Assembly (NCBI GenBank): GCA_029862205.1
Contig: JAOTXT010000014.1
Span: 1 to 64,000 of the forward strand
Source: Paracoccaceae bacterium
GTDB taxonomy: Bacteria > Pseudomonadota > Alphaproteobacteria > Rhodobacterales > Rhodobacteraceae
DNA length: 64,000 nucleotides
Reading direction: 5' to 3'
Numbering within the stretch: position 1 is the stretch's first letter; every line of letters starts with the position of its first letter. Of this stretch, positions 49,330 through 59,271 are shown one piece after another. A program made the translations under genes and the position numbers. A model generated the notes under the pieces. That model did no database searches. It was given only the letters and a program-made list of their open reading frames with translations, and was not told the origin of the DNA.

Positions 49330-49833
49330 ATGAGATCGATGATTGTTCCCGTGGCAGCCGCTGCGATCGTGCTGATCGCGAGCGAAGCCCCTGGACAGGC
49401 GGCTACACTCTACGAGTCTCTTTCCCCGAAACAGATGCTCGTGTTGCTCGAAACCGAGAAGGGATCGGCCGAATTGGACGAAGGTGACGACGACACCACG
49501 GTCGAAGGTCGCGTCGACGGCATCAACTACAGCATTTACTTCTACGAATGCGACGGGAAAGAGTTCACCGCGGCGGCTGGGCCAGACAGCAATTGTCTGG
49601 GCTATGAATACCGGGCCTATTTCAGCGATTACCCGAACGACACCGACACGGTGAATGCCTGGAACAACGAATACCATTACGGCTCGCTCTGGCGCGACGA
49701 CGAAGGCGATCTTGCGCTGCAATTGAACGTGATCGTCGAGGGCGGAATTACCGACGACAACATCCGAACCACCTTTGCCTGGTGGCGCGCGGTGATCGAA
49801 AGCTTCGAGGATTTCATGAAGGAGCGTAAGTGA
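49330..49833 (+). CDS. Secreted YbjN domain protein
   Basis: 167 residues from the start at 49330, with signal peptide MRSMIVPVAAAAIVLIASEA ending near GQAA. The mature part shows the YbjN pattern: LYESLSPKQMLVLLETEKGSA, then VNAWNNEYHYGSLWRDDEG and LALQLNVIVEGGI. Two Cys (YECDGK and NCLGY) may form a disulfide. The stop overlaps the next start by 4 bases. It is a second YbjN-type protein in this window, unlike the cytoplasmic one at 27745. Confidence 0.85.
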   Translation: MRSMIVPVAAAAIVLIASEAPGQAATLYESLSPKQMLVLLETEKGSAELDEGDDDTTVEGRVDGINYSIYFYECDGKEFTAAAGPDSNCLGYEYRAYFSDYPNDTDTVNAWNNEYHYGSLWRDDEGDLALQLNVIVEGGITDDNIRTTFAWWRAVIESFEDFMKERK

Positions 49834-50666
49834 CGCTTGCCGTCAAACCCCTGACCGGGGCGCTGGGCGCCGAGATCATCGGGGCGGATATCCGGCGCGA
49901 GGGCGATTTCCAGGCGATCCGCGACGCCTTCATCCAATTTTCGGTGATCGCGATCCGCGGCCAGGATCTGAGCCCCGAAGACCATCTGGCCTTCGCGCGT
50001 CGCTGGGGCGAGATAAACGTCAACCGCTTCTTCAAGCCGGTGCCGGACCACCCTGAGATCGCCATGGTGCTGAAGGAGCCAGACCAGAAGACCGCGATCG
50101 GCGAGAGCTGGCATACGGACCACTCCTACGACCGGGTGCCCGCCATGGGCTCGATCCTGCACGCGCTCGAGACCCCGGCGACCGGCGGCGACACGATGTT
50201 CGTCTCGATGGCCGCGGCATGGGAGGGATTGTCGGACGGGCTGAAAGCGGTGTTGAAAGGGCTCAAGGCCTGGCATTCCTCGCGCCATGTCTTCGGGGCC
50301 ACCATGGCCGGGGCCGAGTCCCGCCAGGACGGCCGGATCGGAAACGCAGACCGGGCCGAGCAGGACGCGCTCCACCCGATCGTGATCCGCCACCCGCTGT
50401 CGGGCCGCGAAGGGCTTTACGTGAACCCGCAATTCACGACCGATATCGATGGCTGGAGCGCGGAGGAAAGCGCGGCGCTGCTCGGCTACCTCTACCAGCA
50501 TTGCGGCAAGCCCGAATATGCCTGCCGGGTGCGCTGGGCGCCCGGCACTGTCACCATGTGGGACAACCGGGCGACCTGGCACAAGGCGGTGAACGATTAT
50601 CACGGCCAGCGCCGCCTGATGCACCGGGTCACCGTCGAGGGCGTGGCGCTTGAGGCAGCCGCATGA
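49830..50666 (+). CDS. TauD/TfdA-family Fe(II)/2-oxoglutarate dioxygenase
   Basis: 278 residues from a GTG overlapping the ybjN stop. Iron and co-substrate motifs: HTD in SWHTDHSYDRVPAMGS, the distal His in NRATWHKAVNDYHG and Arg in LMHRVTVEG. The nearest characterised relatives are taurine and alkylsulfate or 2,4-D dioxygenases. The substrate is unknown. Second TauD-type gene in the window. It overlaps the thioesterase gene by 4 bases. Confidence 0.9.
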   Translation: MTLAVKPLTGALGAEIIGADIRREGDFQAIRDAFIQFSVIAIRGQDLSPEDHLAFARRWGEINVNRFFKPVPDHPEIAMVLKEPDQKTAIGESWHTDHSYDRVPAMGSILHALETPATGGDTMFVSMAAAWEGLSDGLKAVLKGLKAWHSSRHVFGATMAGAESRQDGRIGNADRAEQDALHPIVIRHPLSGREGLYVNPQFTTDIDGWSAEESAALLGYLYQHCGKPEYACRVRWAPGTVTMWDNRATWHKAVNDYHGQRRLMHRVTVEGVALEAAA

Positions 50667-51046
50667 GTGGCGATGCCGGCGCGCCAAAGGGCGAGATCAC
50701 GCTGCAGACGATCGCCATGCCGGCGGATTCGAACGCCAATGGCGACATTTTCGGCGGCTGGCTAATGGCCCAGATGGACCTGGGCGCCAGCGTCCTGGCC
50801 CGCGCCCGCGCCAAGGGCCGGGTCGCCACCGTGGCGGTCGACGGGATGGAGTTCCACAAGCCCGTGAAGGTCGGTGATGTGCTGGCCATACACTCGGTGC
50901 TCGAACGCGCGGGCCAAACATCGATGGGTGTCGCCGTCGAGGCCTGGATCACCCGCCTGCCCGCCGGCGACCACCTTCGGGTCACCAAGGCCACATTCAC
51001 ATTTGTCGCAATCGATCAGGAAGGACGGCCGAGGAAATTGCCATGA
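50663..51046 (+). CDS. Acyl-CoA thioesterase, YciA/hotdog type
   Basis: 127 residues with a hotdog fold and the YciA-type catalytic block PADSNANGDIFGGWLMAQMD, then VDGMEFHKPVKVGDVL. It hydrolyses acyl-CoA. Start and stop both overlap neighbours by 4 bases (ATGA), so it is translationally coupled. Confidence 0.9.
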   Translation: MSGDAGAPKGEITLQTIAMPADSNANGDIFGGWLMAQMDLGASVLARARAKGRVATVAVDGMEFHKPVKVGDVLAIHSVLERAGQTSMGVAVEAWITRLPAGDHLRVTKATFTFVAIDQEGRPRKLP

Positions 51047-51633
51047 AGATATGCTGCTCAGCTTACCTGCTTGGCGCAATGCTTGCGCTCGCCCCATTGC
51101 CGGCCCTTGCCCACAGTTTTCAGCTCGGTGTGATCGTCCCGCTCACCGGCCCCGATAGCCAGCGCGGCACCGAGGCGCTCGACGGATTGCGGCTCGCAAC
51201 GCGTGAGCGCGACGGTCATCCGGACGAGACATCGGACGGCCATCTGGGAGGCCTCGACAGCCATCTGCGCCCGATCGACAGCGCCCGCGCAAGCTCTGCC
51301 GAGGAACTTAAGGCGCTAGTCGCCGAGCGGCGCCTCGATTTGGTGACGATTGCGACAGACCGCGTGGATGCCGGACGGCTCGCCGACGCGTTCGCCGATC
51401 CTGCGATGCCCGCCTTCTGTCCCCCTGGAAGCGGACCGGTTCCAATCGATGATCTGGAGGGTGCCGGGGCACGACCCTTCGCCACCAGCTTCCGTGGCGA
51501 GTTCGGATACCCGCCGACCCCTGAAGCCGCGATCGGCTACAATGCGGGCCGCGCGGTCGATGCGGCGGTTAGGGAATTGGGCGGCGTCACTGACAAGGCG
51601 GCGCTGGTCCGATTGTGTTCGCGCGCCGAATGA
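51043..51633 (+). CDS. Shortened periplasmic ligand-binding protein (type I fold)
   Basis: 196 residues with a signal peptide ending PALAHS. The start of the mature part (FQLGVIVPLTGPDSQRGTEA) matches LivJ-type binding proteins, and the end (AAIGYNAGRAVDAAVRELGG) matches the C-terminus of the same fold, but about half of the usual length is missing between. It is either a stable mini-receptor or an internal-deletion derivative. Last gene of the ybjN-tauD-thioesterase run. Confidence 0.7.
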   Translation: MKICCSAYLLGAMLALAPLPALAHSFQLGVIVPLTGPDSQRGTEALDGLRLATRERDGHPDETSDGHLGGLDSHLRPIDSARASSAEELKALVAERRLDLVTIATDRVDAGRLADAFADPAMPAFCPPGSGPVPIDDLEGAGARPFATSFRGEFGYPPTPEAAIGYNAGRAVDAAVRELGGVTDKAALVRLCSRAE

Positions 51634-51660
51634 CCGGCGATCCGCGTTCCCCCTAGACCA

Positions 51661-51696
51661 AAACCGTTTTAGACTGAATCAGTCTGATCCGGTTTT
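51661..51696. repeat. Dispersed inverted repeat near the binding-protein gene
   Basis: AAACCG (51661) pairs with CGGTTT (51690-51695), around a near-palindrome AGACTGA-A-TCAGTCT (51671-51685). The CCGGTTTTGCTCTA context is a known alphaproteobacterial intergenic repeat. It may terminate the upstream operon. Confidence 0.65.
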
Positions 51697-51707
51697 GCTC
51701 TAAAGCA

Positions 51708-51739
51708 AGAAAAAACCCCGCAGGCCAGCCTGCGGGGTT
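51708..51739 (-). terminator. Rho-independent terminator of cspA
   Basis: On the minus strand AACCCCGCAGG pairs with CCTGCGGGGTT around a 4-base loop (51714-51739), then a run of six T follows toward 51710. Confidence 0.9.
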
Positions 51740-51763
51740 CGCTAGGTTCGTTGAACCCGTTCG

Positions 51764-51973
51764 TCAGTCGACGTAGCTCAGATTCCCAGCCGAGCTGCGG
51801 CCGTCGCGGCCGGCTTCGAGCTCGAACTCGACCTTCTGCCCTTCGGCCGGGCTCTGCAGGCCGGCGCGCTCGACCGCCGAAACGTGCAGAAACACGTCCT
51901 TGCTGCCGTCATCGGGCTGGATGAAGCCGAAACCCTTGGTGGAATTGAACCATTTCACGGTGCCAGTGGCCAT
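51764..51973 (-). CDS. cspA: Cold-shock protein, CspA family
   Basis: 69 residues. RNP1-like GFGFIQ and RNP2-like VFLHVSAVE are intact, starting [20 protein letters not shown]. It binds single-stranded nucleic acid. The 211 bases to parC are largely non-coding and probably contain the cspA leader. A strong terminator follows the gene. Confidence 0.94.
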   Translation of the reverse strand: MATGTVKWFNSTKGFGFIQPDDGSKDVFLHVSAVERAGLQSPAEGQKVEFELEAGRDGRSSAGNLSYVD

Positions 51974-52184
51974 ATCCCGTGTCTCCTCTTTCAGACGCCG
52001 CGCACGGTTTGCCGCGGCTGTGGCTTGTCGGTCAGATCAGAAAGCCGGTAGCCTCGAGAGACAGACAGGATTTTGATTGGTGATCGATAGCGGCGTCTAT
52101 ATCGGCGTTTTTGAGCCGTTTTTCAAGAGAAACCCGGCACCTAAGCATATGGACCGCTGACTTCTCCTAAGCTACACCACATCT

Positions 52185-54482
52185 ATGAGTACGACCTTCC
52201 CAGATGACGACATGCAGGGGGTGGTGGCCGAGCCCTTGGCGCGCGCGCTGGGCGACCGCTATCTGACCTATGCGCTTTCCACCATCATGCACCGGGCGCT
52301 GCCGGATGTGCGTGACGGGCTGAAACCGGTGCATCGGCGCATCCTTTTCGCGATGCGCAACCTGAACCTCTCGCCCGGCTCCAAGTTCTTGAAATCGGCC
52401 AAGATTTCCGGCGACACGATGGGTGACTACCACCCCCATGGGGACCAGGCGATCTACGACGCCATGGTGCGGCTGGCGCAAGATTTCTCGGCCCGCTACC
52501 CGCTGGTCGAGGGCCAGGGCAATTTCGGTAATATCGACGGCGATAACGCCGCGGCCGGGCGCTATACCGAGGCACGGCTGACCGAGGTGGCCGAGGCGAT
52601 GCTCGACGGCCTCGACGAGGAGGCGGTCGACTTTCAGCCGAACTATGACGGGCGCAAGGACGAGCCGGTCGTGCTGCCCGCCGCCTTCCCCAACCTGCTG
52701 GCCAACGGGGCCAGCGGCATCGCCGTCGGCATGGCGACCTCGATCCCGCCGCACAATGCCGGCGAGCTGGCCGAGGCGCTGCTGCACCTGATCCGACACC
52801 CGAACGCGCGGACCGAGACCCTGGCGGAGATGATCCCAGGGCCGGATTTCCCCACCGGCGGCGTCCTGGTCGAGCCGCAGAACTCGATCCTGGAAGCCTA
52901 CAAGACCGGCCGCGGCGGGTTCCGCCTGCGCGCGGCCCACGAGGTCGAGGATCTGGGCCGGGGCACGTGGCAGATCGTGGTGACCGAGATTCCCTATCAG
53001 GTTCAGAAATCCAAGCTGATCGAGCGCATCGCCGAGCTGATCAATGCCCGCAAGATCCCGATCCTGGCGGATGTGCGCGACGAATCGACGGAAGACGTGC
53101 GCCTGGTGCTCGAGCCGAAGTCGCGCTCGGTCGACCCGGGGCTTCTGATGGAGACGCTCTTCAAGAACTCGGACCTGGAGGTCCGAGTGCCCTTGAACAT
53201 GAACGTCCTGATCGACGGGCGCACCCCCAAGGTCTGCGGCCTGGCCGAGGTGCTGCGCGCCTTTCTCGATCACCGGCGCGAGGTGCTGATCCGCCGCGCC
53301 CAGCACCGGCTGGCGAAGATCGCCCACCGGCTGGAGGTGGTCGAAGGCTACATCACCGCCTTCCTGAACCTCGACCGGGTGATCGAGATCATCCGCACCG
53401 AGGACGAGCCGAAGCCGGTGATGATGGCCGAGTTCCGCCTCACGGACGTCCAGGCCGAGGCGATCCTGAACATGCGCCTGCGCAGCTTGCGCCGGCTCGA
53501 GGAGATGGAACTGCGCCAGGAGCGCGACGCGCTACTGGTCGAACAGGCGGAACTGCAAGAGTTGACTGCCGACGAAAAGCGCCAATGGGACCGCGTCGAG
53601 GACGAGATTCGGGCCATGCGGGATAAGTTCGGCGCCCCACGAAAACTTCGCGGGATCAAGATCGCCGAGGACATCGCCGACGCGCGCAAGGCGAACGCCC
53701 CCTATCCGATGGGCGCCCGGCGGACCGGCCTGGCCGAGGCCCCGCTGATCGAGGACGTGCCCATGGAGGCCTTGATCGAGCGCGAACCGGTGACGGTCGT
53801 CTGTTCGGCGCAAGGCTGGATCAGGGCGATGAAGGGCCACGTGGCGCTCGACTCGGAGCTCAAATACAAGGACGGCGACAAGGGCCGCTTTGTCTTCCAC
53901 GCCCAGACCACCGACAAGCTGCTGGCCTTTGCCACCAACGGGCGGTTCTACACCATCGGCGCCGACCGCCTGCCCGGCGGGCGCGGCATGGGCGAGCCGG
54001 TGCGGCTGATGGTCGATCTGGCCAATGACGACGATCTGGTTGCGCTCTTCATCCATCGCCCGGGCGAGCGCCTGTTGGTGGCATCCACCGCCGGTGACGG
54101 GTTCATCGTGCCCGAGAACGAGGTGGTGGCCCAAACCCGGGGCGGCCGGCAGGTCCTGAACGTCAAGCCGGGGATCAAGGCGGCGATCTGCCAGCCGGCT
54201 ACCGGCGACCACGTGGCGGTGGTGGGTGAGAACCGCAAGTTGCTGATCTTCCCGCTGGCGGAGCTGCCCGAGATGACCCGGGGCAAGGGCGTGCGGCTGC
54301 AGAAATACAAGGATGGCGGGCTATCCGACGCCCTCTGCTTCGCGATCGAGGATGGGCTGACCTGGAAGGACCCGGCCGGGCGCACCCGGACCGAGCGGGA
54401 ACTGGCTGAGTACCAGGGCAAGCGCGCCAGCGCCGGGCGGATGGCGCCCAGGGGCTTCCCCAGGGACAACCGGTTTACGTGA
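52185..54482 (+). CDS. parC: DNA topoisomerase IV subunit A
   Basis: 765 residues. Catalytic Tyr127 in [12 protein letters not shown]; the QRDR reads [12 protein letters not shown], with Gln at the position of the quinolone-contacting Ser80 of E. coli and Asp at that of Glu84. C-terminal beta-pinwheel repeats follow ([15 protein letters not shown] and others). It decatenates chromosomes with ParE, which is not in the window. Confidence 0.96.
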   Translation: MSTTFPDDDMQGVVAEPLARALGDRYLTYALSTIMHRALPDVRDGLKPVHRRILFAMRNLNLSPGSKFLKSAKISGDTMGDYHPHGDQAIYDAMVRLAQDFSARYPLVEGQGNFGNIDGDNAAAGRYTEARLTEVAEAMLDGLDEEAVDFQPNYDGRKDEPVVLPAAFPNLLANGASGIAVGMATSIPPHNAGELAEALLHLIRHPNARTETLAEMIPGPDFPTGGVLVEPQNSILEAYKTGRGGFRLRAAHEVEDLGRGTWQIVVTEIPYQVQKSKLIERIAELINARKIPILADVRDESTEDVRLVLEPKSRSVDPGLLMETLFKNSDLEVRVPLNMNVLIDGRTPKVCGLAEVLRAFLDHRREVLIRRAQHRLAKIAHRLEVVEGYITAFLNLDRVIEIIRTEDEPKPVMMAEFRLTDVQAEAILNMRLRSLRRLEEMELRQERDALLVEQAELQELTADEKRQWDRVEDEIRAMRDKFGAPRKLRGIKIAEDIADARKANAPYPMGARRTGLAEAPLIEDVPMEALIEREPVTVVCSAQGWIRAMKGHVALDSELKYKDGDKGRFVFHAQTTDKLLAFATNGRFYTIGADRLPGGRGMGEPVRLMVDLANDDDLVALFIHRPGERLLVASTAGDGFIVPENEVVAQTRGGRQVLNVKPGIKAAICQPATGDHVAVVGENRKLLIFPLAELPEMTRGKGVRLQKYKDGGLSDALCFAIEDGLTWKDPAGRTRTERELAEYQGKRASAGRMAPRGFPRDNRFT

Positions 54483-54536
54483 CATGGATCGGCGCGCCCC
54501 GGCCTTGAGCCAGGACATTGGAGCGGGAGCAGAACC

Positions 54537-55283
54537 ATGACCCACACCATGCTCGTCACCGGCGGTGCCCGGGGGATCGGCCGGGCGGTGGCCATCGCCG
54601 GCGGCAGCCTCGGCTGGTCCGTCGGCATCAACTATGCGGGCAACGAGGCAGCGGCGGCCGAGACCGTCGCCAGGGTTGAGGCAGCGGGCGGCCGCGGCCT
54701 CGCGATCCGGGGCGACGTGGCCTCCGAGGCCGATGTGATCGCCATGTTCGATGAAACGCAAGCGGCCTTCGGCCCGGTCACGGCGCTGGTCAACAATGCG
54801 GGCATCGTCGGGCCGAAATCGACGCTGGCCGACATGGACCTGGCACGGATGCAGCGCATCTTCGACGTCAACGTCACCGGCGCCTATCTGGTCGCCCGCG
54901 AAGGGGCCCGGCGGATGCCGACCGACCGTGGCGGCAAGGGCGGGGCCATCGTCAACGTCTCATCCGTCGCCGCGCGGCTTGGGGCGCCGGGGCAATATCT
55001 GGATTATGCGGGCAGCAAGGGCGCCATCGACAGCTTGACGGCGGGACTTGCCAAGGAGCTGGCGCCGGGCGGGGTCCGCGTGAACGGCGTGCGCCCCGGG
55101 ATCATCGAGACCGAGATCCATGCCTCGGGCGGCGAGCCTAATCGCGCCGCCGAACTCGGCCCATCGGCGCCGATCGGACGCGCCGGGACGCCCGCCGAGG
55201 TGGCCGAGACGGTGATCTGGCTGCTCAGCGAGGCCGCGTCCTTCGTGACCGGGGCAACCCTCGATGTGTCGGGCGGGCGGTAG
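54537..55283 (+). CDS. SDR-family oxidoreductase
   Basis: 248 residues. Cofactor motif TGGARGIGRA (TGxxxGxG), NNAG at the strand-4 position, and the catalytic Ser and YxxxK seen as VNVSSVAARLG and YLDYAGSKGAI. It resembles FabG-like reductases, but no fatty acid genes are nearby. The substrate is unknown. GGAG lies about 10 bases upstream of the start. Confidence 0.92.
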   Translation: MTHTMLVTGGARGIGRAVAIAGGSLGWSVGINYAGNEAAAAETVARVEAAGGRGLAIRGDVASEADVIAMFDETQAAFGPVTALVNNAGIVGPKSTLADMDLARMQRIFDVNVTGAYLVAREGARRMPTDRGGKGGAIVNVSSVAARLGAPGQYLDYAGSKGAIDSLTAGLAKELAPGGVRVNGVRPGIIETEIHASGGEPNRAAELGPSAPIGRAGTPAEVAETVIWLLSEAASFVTGATLDVSGGR

Positions 55284-55297
55284 TCAGGCCACCAGCG

Positions 55298-56359
<1,062 letters not shown>

Positions 56360-56451
56360 TCATTTCATAGTGGAAGGCAAGGGGGCGTGGGCGCGCAGGC
56401 GCACCGGGCGCGAGTGGCGCGGGCCGATCGGGCCGGCCCGCGAACCGGTCT

Positions 56452-56796
56452 TCAAGCCGGGCTGCCGCCGATTTCGGTCGGGACAGTCTCGTAGGCCTCA
56501 CCCGCCGCCATCAGGCAGGTCGTCCCCTGGGCGTTGGTCAGCAGGATCGTCCAGCTGCCGGTCTCGTCCGAGACGAATATCTCGAGCACTCCGCGCCGCC
56601 CGGTCACCCCCAGCGAGCGCCGGCGCTCGCCATATTTCTCGCCCAACTGGCTGACGATGTCGGTGCGGTTGCCGCACAGCATCTGCTGGCCGCCGCCCAT
56701 CGTCTGCGCCTGGACCGGCGACGGCGTGAAAGCGCCGACCGCCAACGGGGCCACGGCCGCGAAGAGAGGAAAAACGCAGGTCTTGAACTTCAGCAT
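56452..56796 (-). CDS. Secreted protein of unknown function, 114 aa
   Basis: Start at 56796, giving a signal peptide MLKFKTCVFPLFAAVAPLA that ends near PVQAQ. The mature part has two Cys (MLCGNR, TTCLMA) and a VTGRRGVLEIFVSDETGSWT block. This is a small conserved secreted type seen across Rhodobacterales; I do not know its function. It is upstream of mdh on the same strand with 191 bases between. Confidence 0.7.
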   Translation of the reverse strand: MLKFKTCVFPLFAAVAPLAVGAFTPSPVQAQTMGGGQQMLCGNRTDIVSQLGEKYGERRRSLGVTGRRGVLEIFVSDETGSWTILLTNAQGTTCLMAAGEAYETVPTEIGGSPA

Positions 56797-56966
56797 TCCG
56801 GTCACCTTTCCGGGCCAAACGGCCCCAAGGGACGAGAGGAAAACCACCGATTGACTGCGCCCTGGGCCGCCTGCCTCTCAAGTTCACGGGGCGGGATCGG
56901 CTGCCCCTGGCCGCAGGCTTTTTGCGCGGCTGATCAATACCATTGCAGGAAGGGCCTAATGTCGGG

Positions 56967-57482
56967 TTAACCCGACTCGTTAGCCATGGCCTTGGGAATG
57001 CAGGGCACCCAGCAATAGCCCTCCGGATCAATCAGATAGGCTTCTCGCAACCCGTGAGGTTTGTCCGCCGCGCCCGCCAGCACAACCCCGCCCAGTTCGT
57101 CCTCGACGCGGCGCGCGGCCGCCTCGGCGGCGTCGGGATCGCGACCATAGAGCCGCAACTCCGCGCCCGCGCCACGCCCGCCAGCCTGGTCGGCGCCTTG
57201 GGCGATGCCGCTGAGCGGATGGTCACGATAGGTCCGGTCGTGATGCAGCATCCAGAGGTCACCGCCGGCCTCGGACCCCGCGCGCAAGATCGCGAAATCC
57301 CGGTCCCAGTAGTTCACCTTCGCACCCAGAACCGCCGCCTGATAGCGCGCCGCGGTCTCGACGTCGCGGACCAGAAGATTGAACCCGGTGCCGGGGCCAA
57401 GCGCCCGGCCGAAATCGTCCGCATTCGGGCGGTTCTCGCCCTCAGGCGGCATCTGGCATGATAGGTCACTGCGCGTCTTCAT
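56967..57482 (-). CDS. VOC-family protein
   Basis: 171 residues from the ATG at 57482 (AGGA upstream; a start at 57503 is possible). Two VOC modules: GTGFNLLVRDVETAARYQAA and LRLYGRDPDAAEAAARRVED, with the strand-rich end YLIDPEGYCWVPCIP. Ligands are incomplete by eye, so it could be a binding protein. Second VOC-type gene in the window. Confidence 0.8.
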   Translation of the reverse strand: MKTRSDLSCQMPPEGENRPNADDFGRALGPGTGFNLLVRDVETAARYQAAVLGAKVNYWDRDFAILRAGSEAGGDLWMLHHDRTYRDHPLSGIAQGADQAGGRGAGAELRLYGRDPDAAEAAARRVEDELGGVVLAGAADKPHGLREAYLIDPEGYCWVPCIPKAMANESG

Positions 57483-57745
57483 GACCGCATCCTGGCCCGG
57501 CAACGCGGCCTACGCAATGGCTGCGCCCATCGGTTGCGGCCGAAGCCGTGGCGATCACGGCAAATGCCGCGCCCAGGACGCCCGACAAGTTCGTTTCAAT
57601 TGGCAATCGGTTGCAGACCGGCAATTTTCCGGCAGCACAATCAGAGGTAATACTTGCCACTGGGTGCGCCACCACCGGTGGCGCCGTTTGGCCCCGGGTG
57701 GACCCAGTTGAGAACACGTGCTTTTGCGTAGCGTTTGGATTTGAT

Positions 57746-58489
57746 ATGGCCGAAAAGTCTCAGCGCGGAACCAGTAGCCGCGATCACGCAGATTCCATCA
57801 ACACCTCGAGAGATCGGCCAACGGAAGCCGGGCTGCGCGACGACGATGTTTCGCGCCTCTTTGAGCGCGGTTTGGCCGAGCTTTCCTGCGGGCAAGTCAC
57901 CTTGACACCTGCCGGCCGCCGGGCCCTTCGGAACAGCAAGAGATCGGCACAAATTGCCGATCTGCTGTACCCTTCTGCCCGGATCGGCCCCCAAGGCATG
58001 CTGGAGCAAGGCTCTCTGGGAGGAGACGCTGTATCCGGGGCGATCCCGGACATTCTTTCCGCGAATGCAATCCTGCCCGAAGCCCCGGCCACGACAGCGC
58101 GGCAGGTGCTTCGCGACCTCGGCACCCTGGCGCAGCGGGTCTACGGACTGGACGCGAAAAGCGTCGCCGAGGCGTTGCGCCAACGGGAATCGGTTGCATC
58201 GACCGGAATGTGCGGCGGCGTGGCCGTGCCACATGCGCATTTGCCGGACCTCGGCGCCCCGGTCGGATTGTTTGCGCGCCTGCGCCAACCGGTCGATTTC
58301 GGCGCCAGCGACGGGGTTGGCGTCGATCTGGTCTTCGCGCTTCTGTCGCCCACGGTGCCCTGCGCGGCACATCTGAGGGCGCTGGCGCGCATCTCGCGCT
58401 TACTGCGCACTGGGGACACGCGGCGAAAGCTGCGCGGCACCGACGATGCCCCCGCACTCTACGCACTTTTGACGGATTCCGCGCCCTAA
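57746..58489 (+). CDS. PtsN-like EIIA(Ntr) protein with N-terminal extension
   Basis: 247 residues. From about residue 98 it matches EIIA(Ntr): IPDILSANAILPEAPATTAR, then ESVASTGMCGGVAVPHAHLP with phospho-acceptor His163. The first 95 residues are extra; FERGLAELSCGQVTLTPAGRRA resembles the end of a winged-helix domain. The start is uncertain: a shorter product from about Met85 would be a normal PtsN. It may link phosphotransfer to regulation. No ptsO or rpoN nearby. Confidence 0.75.
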   Translation: MAEKSQRGTSSRDHADSINTSRDRPTEAGLRDDDVSRLFERGLAELSCGQVTLTPAGRRALRNSKRSAQIADLLYPSARIGPQGMLEQGSLGGDAVSGAIPDILSANAILPEAPATTARQVLRDLGTLAQRVYGLDAKSVAEALRQRESVASTGMCGGVAVPHAHLPDLGAPVGLFARLRQPVDFGASDGVGVDLVFALLSPTVPCAAHLRALARISRLLRTGDTRRKLRGTDDAPALYALLTDSAP

Positions 58490-58557
58490 CCGCTGGAAAC
58501 CCCGTTCGAGCTTCGCCTAGGCTGCCGAAAACGAGGCCGGCAAAACGAGGCGGGGCG

Positions 58558-59208
58558 ATGAGCGATTCCTGGACATTCGACGGTGACTTGCGGGCCCGGA
58601 TCGCGGGGCATCTCGCGGCCCATGACCGGCAGGTAGTGGCCGAGCCGAACCTCAGCGCGGCGGCGGTCTGCATTGTCCTCACCGGCGATGCGCCATCGGC
58701 CCCGGCCTGCCTCTTTTTGACCCGCCGCGCGGCGCGCATGTCGCGGCATGCAGGACAATACGCGCTGCCCGGGGGCCGAATCGACGCGGGCGAGACGGCA
58801 GAGCAGGCCGCAAGACGCGAACTGCATGAAGAGCTGGCGATCGAGGCCGGCCCCGATCAGATTATCGGTGCACTCGACGATTTGCCGACCCGGTCGGGTT
58901 TTCTGGTGACGCCGTTCGTGATTTGGCTCGCGCCCGGAACGCCGGTTGAGCCGGCACCGGACGAAATCGCCGAGCTTTTCCGGGTGCCGCTGACAGATCT
59001 GTTCGCCGGGCGCGGGCGCGGCAGCAATCGTGGGCTCAGCGCCGAGGAGGAAGCAGGCGAGCAAGTCTTCTCGCTTTTCATTCCGACGCTAGGCCATGAC
59101 CTCTTCGCACCCACAGCCGCGATCCTGGACCATTTCCGCGATGTCGCCCTGCTCGGCCGCGACACACCGGTCGTGCGCTTCGGCGAGCCGAAATTCGCGC
59201 GGCAATAG
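58558..59208 (+). CDS. Nudix hydrolase, CoA pyrophosphatase type
   Basis: 216 residues. The Nudix box is GGRIDAGETAEQAARRELHEE, preceded by the UPF0035/NudL-like RAARMSRHAGQYALPGGRID. It probably cleaves CoA or acyl-CoA to phosphopantetheine products. Start at 58558, just after an AGGCGGGG purine stretch. Second Nudix gene in the window. Confidence 0.9.
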   Translation: MSDSWTFDGDLRARIAGHLAAHDRQVVAEPNLSAAAVCIVLTGDAPSAPACLFLTRRAARMSRHAGQYALPGGRIDAGETAEQAARRELHEELAIEAGPDQIIGALDDLPTRSGFLVTPFVIWLAPGTPVEPAPDEIAELFRVPLTDLFAGRGRGSNRGLSAEEEAGEQVFSLFIPTLGHDLFAPTAAILDHFRDVALLGRDTPVVRFGEPKFARQ

Positions 59209-59271
59209 CAACCAGGATGGACAGCAGGCCCGATCCGGGCAATCTGAGCATCGGCCACCTGGGAGGGCACC

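Noticed and set aside
52167-53327. Open frame of 386 codons opposite parC
   Set aside because: Antisense shadow of parC with low-complexity composition and no start signal.
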